From assembly GCA_033557465.1 (NCBI GenBank), contig CM066036.1:721507828-721571827 (forward strand): DNA of 64,000 nucleotides, written 5' to 3'. Position 1 is the first letter of the stretch. Each line of letters starts with the position of its first letter. Of this stretch, positions 55,691-64,000 are shown one piece after another. The position numbers and the translations under genes were made by a program. The DNA is from Ichthyophis bannanicus (Eukaryota; Chordata; Amphibia; Gymnophiona; Ichthyophiidae). The notes beneath the pieces are model-generated. The model made no database searches. It saw only the letters and a program-made list of their open reading frames with translations, and was not told the DNA's origin.

Positions 55691-56096
55691 CAAAAAACAA
55701 AAAAAACACTCTGATGTTGTTACCAATTCTGGGTCTACCAGATGTCCAGAAAACCTTTCAGTCTCTATGTTCATGAGTCACAAGGAAATGTTCTAGGAGT
55801 GTTGACTCAATCTCTTGGACCTTATTTGAGAAGCTGTTACAGCTACAGCCTTCCTAGTAAGCAAAAACTAAAAGAAAAATCCCTTTGAGACAGAATCTTC
55901 AAGTTACTGTACCACACTCTGTTCTAACCAATATGAAATACAAAGGAAACTACTAGCTAACAAATCTATGAATGTTGAAGTATTAGAGTATGTTGTGTGA
56001 AAACCCCAGATACAACTGAAGGGTCAGTCAAGCTTTCAAACCTGCTATGTTGTTATCAGTTGCTCTTGATCCCCTGATCATGACTGTTTAGAAATT

Positions 56097-57062
56097 ATGG
56101 ACACTGTATTCTCAAGCCGCCTGGATTTGACTGATGTCCCTATGGAGAACCCTGAACAGACTTTCTTTGTGGCTGAAGGCAGTTTCATCATCAATGGACA
56201 TTGTTGTGCTAGATATGCAGTGGTGACCCCTGATTTGGTAGTTGAGTCCTCAGCCCTGGCCCCAGAAACTTCACCACAGAAAGCTGAACTGCTAGTCCTC
56301 ACTAGAGCACTAACAATAGGAAAAGGGCCCTGTCTAAATGTGTACCCAGATTTCAAGTATGCCCTTACAACCTTGCATGCATATGGGGCCCTGTACAAAG
56401 AATGAGGGTGGATAACCTTAGGAAGCAAGTCCATTAAGTATAGCCCCAAGATATTGATATTAACAGATACATACTGCCTATAGATCTCAGAATTTAGGAA
56501 AAACAGAATGTATGAATAGAACCCTGAAATCTCAGTTGTCCAAACTTTGCCAAGAGGTTTACCTGAAGTGGCCCCAGGTTCTTCCCATAGCCCTTCTTAG
56601 GATATACTTAGCCCCTGCTAAGTCTTTAGGAGTTTCCCTTTTTTGAGATTCTGTATGGGCAACCCCTGCCTATTGTATAGGAAATAAAAGGAGATATGAG
56701 ACAGATAGGATCTGAAATTATTAGACATGAACTATTGGTTTTAAGTTCTGTTTTGCAGAAGTCTTCATACCTGGGTACAAAATCGATTACTCATCAATTT
56801 GCCTGAACCCCTGCATCCTTTCAAGCCTGGAGTCTCAGTGTGGATCAAAGAGTGGAGAAAGATACCGTTAGCCCTGCATTGGAGGGGACCCTATGTTGTC
56901 ATCTTGTCAACTCCAACTGCAGTAAAAGTCGCAGAATTTGAACCTTGGATCCATCATAATCAAGGGAAGCCAGCAGCTGCTCTTGAACCTGATCACTGGA
57001 CTACTGTACAGCATCCTGAGACTCCATTGCACCTCACCCTACGACAACAACCACGGACCTAA
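56097..57062 (+). pseudogene. Retroviral RNase H and integrase C-terminal remnants
   Basis: 56097-56405 is an open RNase H piece with VAEGSFIING (the usual catalytic Asp block, here Glu), SPQKAELLVLTRAL (catalytic Glu) and VYPDFKYALTTLH (catalytic Asp). The integrase zinc and DDE core are essentially missing between 56405 and 56790. 56799-57062 keeps the SH3-like C-terminal domain (VSVWIKEWRKIPLALHWRGP, TPTAVKVAEFEPWIHHNQGK), of the gammaretroviral type. Confidence 0.82.
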
Positions 57063-57579
57063 GACTTATTGGTCCCTCAGAAACTGCACTATTTCAAGAC
57101 TGTTTGTTTATCTGAAGGTAAGCTTCGCATCTGGAGAAAACTGCAATCATCAGAAAGAGACTGTGTTGTGTTAAGAAATTGAATCTTCTAAGAGACTGTG
57201 TTTAAATACTCTGAAAAGACTGTTTTGATCTTCTAAAGAGTGAACTGCTCTAAAGAAGCAATAATAGCCTAAGAGACTATGCTATATTTTAAGAAATTGA
57301 GACATCCCAGAGGACAGTGATACTTTGGAATCTACAGCCCTACTCCTGCCAAAAAGCTGGTAGGTCTACGTACCGCAGAAGCTTGAGGATCTACAATCAA
57401 CCCTACATCTGTTATCTGTTGTGGAAGTCGACAGTTCCACCACTTTTCCAGAGACTATGCCCATTATGAATTATTATTATTGCTTTATTCTGGCAACAGT
57501 TTTGGAGTGCTTTGAAATGACTTTTGCCTTATCTCCCTGGGCAGCCTGTATAAGTACAACATGAACTGGACCGAAGGTC

Positions 57580-58164
57580 ACTCAGACCTTGTTTTATCAT
57601 TCTTCCTATACTTGCATTGGTATACTCTCCAATCCAAAAGTTGTTCTAGATCTTGACTTTCTACAAGGCTATGCAAGCCACCGTTGCAACTCCTCATGCC
57701 TCCCAGAACTTGTTTCTTGAACTTGCTGGAGCAATAGCATCTAGTCTCCACACTTCTGACTGTTTCTATTGTGGAGGAACTAAGATGGGAGATCAGTGGC
57801 CCTGGGAGACGCAAGAACTGAACTATTCTATCCTATACAATCAGACTGATTTACATAATACTACTAGTGAGTGGGTATTGGCCCACCCCATTGTTGACAG
57901 TTTGTGTTTTGTTTGGACTGGACCACAATCTACTACGAAGGATGGACAGCTGGTCTGTCTAAATCAGAAGCTTTACGACAGCACAACAAAGATGCAACGG
58001 AACCTTCTAATCCTTTAGTTCTTTTTCCCACTCTTGCCAAACTATGGACTTTGACTATCTGCTTGTTGCTCCCTTGTTTCTTGCTACTTTGCTTGCGAAT
58101 GATAACTTCAGTTATTAATAACACTGTAGAGCATAAGGCAGCTACAAAGATACTAGCTATGTGA
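57580..58164 (+). pseudogene. Retroviral env remnants with large internal loss
   Basis: The first piece (57653-58018) resembles the start of a surface subunit with cysteines, DCFYCGG and N-glycosylation sites (NYS, NQT, NTT). A second frame (58020-58164) has a hydrophobic membrane segment LWTLTICLLLPCFLLLCLR and a short basic tail. Most of the surface subunit and the whole ectodomain of the transmembrane subunit, including fusion and disulfide regions, are absent, so it cannot act in entry. Confidence 0.7.
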
Positions 58165-58254
58165 ACTTACTACCCTATACCACAGAGTGATACCTTTACC
58201 TAGTATTATGTGATTTGATTCTCACACCTTATTAACATGCGGGTGAGAATAATC

Positions 58255-58265
58255 AAAGGGGGGAA
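58255..58265 (+). promoter_or_regulatory. Polypurine tract of the provirus
   Basis: AAAGGGGGGAA directly precedes the TGTGGTAGGCG start of the 3' LTR. Confidence 0.85.
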
Positions 58266-58904
58266 TGTGGTAGGCGAAGGCCTGTGATCCATGGTGTCTG
58301 AAGTGAGCAGACAGGCCTGAGCAGCTTGACCTGTAACTGAAGCCTGTAGTTAGGCCCAGAGGAATGAAAACCCCCCTGAATGATGACACCATAGAATTGA
58401 AACTTAACTTAGTTTAACTGAACATAGCTAAGCAGAAACGAAACTTATAAAAGACAGAAAACAGCTCTAATTGGTACTGATAAGAGAGCACAGCTTCTAT
58501 GGAATTAATTAACTCTGCAAAAAGCAAGGTTACAGTGCCCTGCTTCCCATATGTTTTAACAAGCTAAGCGACCTTGGAGGAGAGATGTAACAAGTTAGAG
58601 ACACTGACCATTGTAATTGGGACTAGAAGGGGGGCAACCAGGTGCTGAGCCCAGACCAGGGTCCCGATTGGGTAGCCATATCAGTACCAGGACCAATAGA
58701 TGGGTGAGAGGGGTTACTGGGACCAATGAAAAGTTTGCCTATGTCTAGAATGGAGAAGAACGCTATAAAAGTTGTTGTTTTGCTAGAAACCATTGCTCAG
58801 CCATTTTGAATTTGATTATTGCTTGAGCCATGTGCACATTAAACTGGCTTGGATCCTTGAAAAGACTCCTGGTTTTATTTATTGCATGCTTATCTGCTGC
58901 TACA
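58266..58904 (+). repeat. 3' LTR of the provirus
   Basis: 639 bp from TGTGGTAGGCG to ...GCTGCTACA. CCAAT boxes near 58690 and 58722, TATA box CTATAAAA at 58762-58769 and ATTAAA at 58838-58843 give a U3-R-U5 layout. Confidence 0.88.
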
Positions 58905-58907
58905 TTA

Positions 58908-59110
58908 GGGCCTGATTTTCAACTGGGTGGTATTATACGCCACATCGGTGCATAGCCTGCCCCTCTTCCGTCTAATCCGGATTTTCAATGCCGGGGTCAT
59001 ATGCAGCCCTGGAATTGAAAATCTGGGTCTCACCGCACAACCCGGAAGCTGCAGGAGCTAGCCGGGTAGCACCGATTTTCGATGCTACCCACTTAGCCCC
59101 TGCACCTGAG
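58908..59110. mobile_element. Hairpin MITE copy
   Basis: Starts GGGCCTGATTTTCAACTGG just after the LTR. Stems GATTTTCAAT/ATTGAAAATC (58980-58989 and 59014-59023) and GGGTAGCA/TGCTACCC (59064-59071 and 59083-59090). Same layout as 26690 and 51228. Confidence 0.72.
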
Positions 59111-59359
59111 AGATAAGCATGTGCATGTGGAAAATAGGGTGAAATCTCTAACAAAAAGAGACAAGGGAGGGTGGTGGGGAGCTTCTAAGGGGTAGCAAAA
59201 TAACAGAGGATTTCCTCCACACCCACCCAATAGCAATTTTTCTGGCATTAGCGACTTGGATGAACTGAAATATTGTTTCCTCAATATTTCAAAATAAGTC
59301 TAGTAAAACTGAGGCAGCATTTATGGTGGGAGTTGGTGTGAAAGAGTGAAACCTGATCC

Positions 59360-60480
59360 TGTGGTGAGAGCCCTCGATTCCTTTCTCTCACTTGAGGTCC
59401 CAACTTCAGCGGGGAAAATTAGATATAAAACACCAGTCTGTAAGGCAAAGATAATTTATTCTTTACTGCAGCAAAGGATCGCAAGTAATGAAACCATGAG
59501 TGACTACGTCACAGGCAAAGTACAGACTTTTTATACTTTCTCTGGTACAAGGAAAGCAGGTGGGCTATAATACATCTTAGAACTTTTCCCATGGACAAAG
59601 CAAATTATTTTATAGGCTGTTTCCTTGGGAACAAAAGGCATGATGAGGAAAGGTGAGATAAGGATGTGGGAGCTGGAGGGGGGAGGGGGGTGCAAGGAAG
59701 GAGTCTTTGATCAAAGGGGCCCAGCAGTATCACTTTGGTGAGAGGGGCCCAGCTAATAAATTCCTTTCAAGACTATACTAGCTGGGAGTGGAGAAGTGGC
59801 CTAGTGGTTGGGGCAAGATACTTCAGGCTAGAAGGTCAGGGGTTCAAATCCCACAAGAGGACAGCAACCTTGGGCTGGAAGGACTGGGGTTTCTAGTCCC
59901 ACAGGTGCTTCTTGGGCAAGCCACTTAACCCTCCATAGCCCATGTTCCCTGTAAAATAGTTATCTCCAAGTTATAATGCCCTGTTCAATGTAATTTCAGT
60001 TTGTTCAATGTAAACCACACTGATGCAGAATAGCACAGTATATAAGAGAATGTAAATAAAATAAATATATGTAAGAATTAAAGCTTTGGAACTGAGTTCT
60101 AAAGCTCTTTCTAAAGAGAAGGAGATGAGAACTGGACCATATGGCTGATATCCTGAACATAATTGCAATTACTTCTAATTTGTTTTTTACAGCCAGGAAA
60201 GGGGGGAGGGGGGGGGAGGGGAAGGGCTTAAGGAGTTACTCTATTGATCTGTTAGGGGAAACAGCTTTCCTGTCCTTGACTAGATGTTCACTATGAGTTG
60301 CTAATTACTTCACAGCATGCAGCTGTGTCCTTATCAGAGTCAAACTTTGAGAAACAAAGAATGTCTTGTAGCCTGCTCTTTAGACTGGCCAGGGGAAAAA
60401 GGAAATAGGCATGTTAGGGGAATAAGAAACAGACCATGATTACAAAAATGTTTCAAAATGGTGGCTAAGCTAGCTAAGCT
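59360..60480 (-). repeat. Probable retroviral LTR, antisense, carrying a SINE
   Basis: On the minus strand a TATA box (TATAAAAA, plus 59528-59535) is followed about 70 nt later by AATAAA (plus 59455-59460), and the sequence ends CTCACCACA at 59360. The U3-like part extends to about 60480 and is interrupted by the SINE at 59785-60066. Same orientation as the env remnant at 62805-63870, so it may be that provirus's 3' LTR. Confidence 0.5.
59785..60066 (+). mobile_element. tRNA-headed SINE with LINE-derived tail
   Basis: A box TGGCCTAGTGG (59797-59807) and B box GGTTCAAATCC (59841-59851). A second, related segment (GGCTGGAAGGACTGGGGTTT, 59873-59892) duplicates the B-box area. The tail from 59949 (CTGTAAAATAGTTATCTCC) matches the LINE tail at 27269 with few, mostly CpG-type changes. 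Confidence 0.9.
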
Positions 60481-60494
60481 AGTGTATTAATAAA

Positions 60495-60495
<1 letters not shown>

Positions 60496-60530
<35 letters not shown>
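60496..60530. repeat. (TA)n microsatellite
   Basis: About 15 TA units. Confidence 0.9.
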
Positions 60531-60532
<2 letters not shown>

Positions 60533-60692
60533 GGCCGGATTTACCTTGAGTGAGGCCCTACGCCAACAAAAATTGTGGGCCCCCAGCAGGGGCGGCCCAA
60601 GGGGGGTGTGGGGCCTCATTTGCATAAGGGGCCTCATTTGCATAAATATTTGCATAATGTTACCATATGCTAACTTTTAGTAAACGTGCCTC
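60531..60692. repeat. Repeat fragments incl. a Harbinger-like TIR remnant
   Basis: AGGGCCGGATTTACCTTGAG and GGGGCCTCATTTGCATAA (twice) look like an interspersed repeat end. At 60675-60692 TTTTAGTAAACGTGCCTC is close to the inverted TIR of the Harbinger-type family. Confidence 0.5.
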
Positions 60693-60801
60693 TTAATGAG
60701 TGTATGGATAAAGAAAGACTAAAAGATTTCTACATTACTATAATCCAGTGCCAACTGCCAGACACATTAGGAAGTACTACAAACACTGCCCATTTAGAAC
60801 C

Positions 60802-61490
60802 CATTACTGAATATCAACCAATCGTATAAGCTCAAACTATAACTCTTGGAATCTTCAATGAAACTATAAGTAGAAAACTTCTCCGAGGTACTCAGGTCTC
60901 AGCAACAATTTTACAGCCTTAATATAAGCTGGAGTATCGTGCTTCCAAGCTTAGCTGCTGTTAACATCAACGACCTGATTAAAGTACCCTGTGTTTTCTT
61001 GAAAATTGGTCAGTCCTTCTGCCAATTGCTCTTCTGCAATTTTTCTATCTTTTTTATTATTTTTTGTATATTTTTTTAAACTATTATTTTTGTATTTATA
61101 CACATAAAAACTGCAAAAGTCATTTTCAACACTTGTGCATTATTTACTACCAACAGCCTCCTCTTTGTTCTTTTATTAAATATACTTCTTGTAGATGAAT
61201 CTTCACTGGGATATTTTAACTTCTAGACACTTATCTCAGTTGTGCACTCTTTCACATCCCGCTATGTTCGCAAGAAGTATTCTTTAAAGTGAGCTGTCAT
61301 TCTTCGCGGCTATATCAAATGCTCCCTCAAATAGCCGCGAAGAATGGAAGCACGATACTCCAGCTTATATTAAGGCTGTAAAATTGTTGCTGAGACCTGA
61401 GTACCTCGGAGAGGTTTTCTACTTATAGTTTCATTGAAGATTCCAAGAGTTATAGTTTGAGCTTATACGATTGGTTGATATTCAGTAATG
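60802..61490. repeat. Fold-back repeat with 146 bp arms
   Basis: Arms 60802-60947 and 61345-61490 are reverse complements with one mismatch seen. The loop (about 400 bp) is AT-rich and has its own perfect 16 bp stem ATTCTTCGCGGCTAT-type (61298-61313/61331-61346) abutting the right arm. No coding region. Confidence 0.92.
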
Positions 61491-61917
61491 ATTAGCTCAC
61501 AATAAAAAGCCCATAATTATCAGTCATTTAGAACCCATAGCAAACCCGCCGTATCCTAACAGCACTACCAGGACTCACAAAGCACCATGCCCTACCAATC
61601 AAAAGGCAACACTGCAAATATACAGCTGGGATTTAGAATTGCAATTACTGATCATGATTAAGTAAAATCAGGCCCGATTCTGAGGGTGCATATGTCAGTG
61701 ATGGTGTATGTGTATCTGTGCACATTTAAAGGCAGATTTTAGATAGTATGGGAGTCATTCTGTCCCTCAAATAGCAGGGATGGACATTTTGAGAGTATGT
61801 GTGTATGTCAGTGAGTGAGTGCATTGCATTGCATTTGCTAAAAAACGTCATAGCCATTAGCCATGTCCAAAATCATTGGTAAGCCCCCCCCCCCCTTCCC
61901 TTCCCTTCCCGTCCCTT

Positions 61918-62120
61918 CAATACTATCATCAGTTCTGGAGACCAGATCTACAAAAAGATAATAGAATATAAAGGCAGTCCAGAAAGGGTTACAAGTATGG
62001 TGCACGGCTTGACCCATAAGCCCTATGAAATGAAACTTAAGGACTTCAGTATGTAGATCTTAGAGAAGAGAGAGGGAGGAATATGATGAAGACATTCAAA
62101 ACCTCAAAAAGTATAAATAG
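61918..62120 (+). pseudogene. Short CR1-like LINE fragment
   Basis: The translation in broken frames resembles the CR1 C-terminus (SSGDQIYKKI, SPERVTSMVHGLTHKPYEMK). Strongly diverged. A GGAGTCATTCTG end similar to the serial-hairpin family lies just upstream at about 61749. Confidence 0.55.
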
Positions 62121-62804
62121 AGTTTCAAATTTTAGATGCTAATAGATAAACACTGATAAAACACTCTTGGTGCAAGAAAAGCGTAACAGGTGCTTCGTGG
62201 CTAAACACTGGGAACCCGGCTTTCCCTAATGTTCATTTTCCCTGCCCTTGGATCCTTTCATCTGTTTTTGTGCCTTTTCCATGCTGACCACCTCTCAGCT
62301 GCACAAACCTATGTATTTGATTCCATTGGGAAAAAAAACACCAAACAATAGCATCTGTGCTGGGAAAATACTGATAAACATTGATCTTTTTGTGCTCTCA
62401 AAGAACCCCTAATTAGCTGGAAATAATCATTTAAATTAGCAATTTATAAAAGCCTTAGAAGTCCTAGGTATAAACAGTTCAAGAGAAGAAAGCATTTTAT
62501 CAGTGCAAAAGAGGTTTTAGGAAAAGACACCATAGGGTGGTGCTAAAAGGGGGTAAACCATGAAGTAATAAAGATTTCCAAAAACACTGAACAAAATGTC
62601 TCACCCCTGGAACTGGGCATCTTGGCAGCTCTGCAATTCTTAGTGGCAGCTTAGAAGGACCTGTTTATATTCCATGTCACTCCTTCCTTTGAACACTGCC
62701 TGGTTCACAAAAGTGGGGGACCAGAAGGAGAAACGAGGAGTCTGGGCCTGCAGCTCTCCACATCCCTGGGTTCTTCAGTGCCACTTCTTAGGTTGGAGGA
62801 GTCC
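62121..62804. other. Non-coding stretch
   Basis: No supported gene. If the minus-strand env below and the antisense LTR belong together, this is provirus 3' region plus later insertions. Confidence 0.4.
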
Positions 62805-63870
62805 TCAGGAAAGAGAGTGCAGGTAACCAGATCTGAGCATCATTTCCTTCTGTAAAGAGGTCTCAATCTCTGAGACTTTATAATTGGCAAGAAGAAGCTG
62901 CTTCATGGGAGATTTAGAAATACAGGCCTTCATCATAGCTGCAAAATTCGGGATGCCCTGAAAGCAGCAGCACAGCCCTAGTAATAGCACTACAAAAAAC
63001 AACAACCTGAAAACTTAAAGTTGTTTCAGCCAACCCCAGATGCTAAACCAGTCAGATATATTTCCTAAACCTCTCTTATCTCTAATAATACTGTCAAAAG
63101 GGGTTATAAACATTTCATCTTGTTAATATAGGCAGTTCAATTCAGGGTCTGATCTGAAACAAAAGTGCAATACTCAGTACCTACTAAAGAACATACTCCT
63201 CCTTTGGATGCTAACAAATAGTCTAGGGCCCATTTATTCTGGAGAGCGAGGCTACGGAGTTGGCTCATCTCATCTCTGATATTTGCTAGAGACCCTGCTG
63301 TCTTGTTCATAAAGGTAGAAATAATGGAAGCCAGGGCTCAAATTTTACCATGATTCAAAAACATACCTATACTGGGAATTATAGCCCTGCCTACAGAATC
63401 CCCATCATATGCACTTGAGGTTTTATTCAGGGTATCAAAGTCACATTTGTTTCTTACCCTGCCATCTGGTAAAGAAGAAGTGATTGTAATACCAGGGATA
63501 ACTTGTCCATTGAAACATAGATCTTGGCCCTGCCCAGGAAAGGTAGAGAAATCCTTGTACCCACAGATCCAATAGGTTCCCAGAGGGGGTTTCCATGCTA
63601 TTTGTCCCCACACAACTGCTCCAGGACAAAGGAAAGCACATTCAGATCTGCCTAAACATAATATCTCAGTCAAATTAGGTGAGGATATAGTCAGGGAAGA
63701 GCTAGTAAGGGTGTAAATGTAGTCATTGAGATAGATCTTATATTCAGAAACATTTATCCCTAATTTTTGGCCAGTCCCTTCTCTGTGGAAGCATAGGGTA
63801 TCATGACCAAGGTTTGTTAGGGACAGAAAGATAGAGCTTGTATTAAAAGTTAGTGGAGGAATGAAACTAA
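62805..63870 (-). pseudogene. Retroviral env remnant, antisense, truncated by a Harbinger copy
   Basis: Minus-strand frame 63870-63338 covers the C-terminal part of a surface subunit, cysteine-rich with N-glycosylation sites (NVS, NLT, NKT). After a stop, the transmembrane subunit continues: a conserved helical segment LQNKWALDYLLASKGG, then a disulfide motif reading CSLVGTEYC, where one of the usual two adjacent Cys is Tyr. Multiple stops follow. A last frame (63005-62805) gives a membrane anchor LFFVVLLLGLCCCF and cytoplasmic tail. The N-terminal half is cut at 63871. Not functional. Confidence 0.75.
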
Positions 63871-64000
63871 GGGGCATGTTTACTAAAAACCGCTAATTTG
63901 CGCGCCGCAAAATAGCGCACTAAAAGCGGTACTTAAGAGCACTTAAATGGCCCGTAAACGTGCGGGTCACCACCGCACGCGTGCGCGTCACACGAACGCG
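63871..64000. mobile_element. Start of another Harbinger-type element, running out of the window
   Basis: GGGGCATGTTTACTAAA follows TAA at 63868-63870. The next 100 bp (GCGCCGCAAAATAGCGCAC, GTACTTAAGAGCACTTAAA, CACGCGTGCGCGTCAC) match the inverted right end of the 46083-51107 element. Confidence 0.85.

Larger units (their letters stand above)
51597..58904 (+). mobile_element. Defective endogenous retrovirus, gamma-type, 5' LTR largely missing
   Basis: The 3' LTR is complete (58266-58904), but at the 5' side only its last 24-26 bp remain (51597-51622), followed by a primer site. Order: leader, a long stretch without recognisable gag, protease and RT remnants, RNase H, integrase C-terminus, env pieces, polypurine tract, LTR. 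All coding parts carry stops and frameshifts. The integrase C-terminus and env style suggest a gammaretrovirus-like relative. Confidence 0.85.

Noticed and set aside
55032..57062. A functional retroviral pol
   Set aside because: Many stops and frame changes, a changed catalytic box and missing integrase core.

Overview
The window looks like repeat-rich intergenic or intronic DNA from a large vertebrate genome. Its repertoire (CR1, L2-like, RTE/BovB-like and L1 LINEs; a SCAN-type Gypsy; PIF/Harbinger and hAT elements; gamma-type retroviral remnants; tRNA-headed SINEs ending in a LINE tail) suggests an amphibian, most likely a caecilian. That is inference from repeat families; no database was searched. 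No host exon, host RNA gene or CRISPR array was recognised. Almost every coding region belongs to a mobile element and most are broken.

Layout. 1-1312: 3' half of a CR1 LINE. 1312-2201: minisatellite flanking a long palindrome. 4393-10258: a very young Gypsy element with near-identical 1.33 kb LTRs, a Gag-protease ORF with a SCAN-like capsid segment and an integrase ORF, but no reverse transcriptase. It sits in older DNA that continues to about 18.6 kb and holds a decayed Harbinger transposase. 18.97-23.69 kb: an antisense L2-like LINE interrupted by a second LINE, which is interrupted by a hAT MITE. 24.2-24.9 kb: an element built of successive hairpins. 25.5-30.4 kb: SINE, CR1 and L2 fragments. 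30.4-37.9 kb: an antisense CR1 (with an esterase-type ORF1) split by a full-length L1 with target-site duplication. 37.9-41.4 kb: antisense RTE and a second L2-like copy with tandem 5' monomers. 43.3-43.8 kb: Harbinger MITE. 46.08-51.11 kb: a 5 kb Harbinger-type element holding a tandem array of tRNA-like units. 51.6-58.9 kb: a retroviral provirus that has lost nearly all of its 5' LTR. 59-64 kb: antisense LTR, SINE, a fold-back repeat, an env remnant and the start of another Harbinger copy.

How the parts relate. Two SINEs share about 110 bp of 3' tail with an L2-like LINE in the same window, the arrangement expected if the SINE borrows that LINE's machinery. Three loci carry closely similar Harbinger-type TIRs and a fourth a diverged version. 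Two L2-like copies share a body and differ in how many 5' monomers remain. The Gypsy element has sharp ends and near-identical LTRs yet lacks RT, so it would need RT in trans or lost it recently.

Most unusual points: the RT-less young SCAN-type Gypsy, the tRNA-like array inside a Harbinger element, the serial-hairpin element, and a hairpin MITE whose stem is kept by compensating changes.
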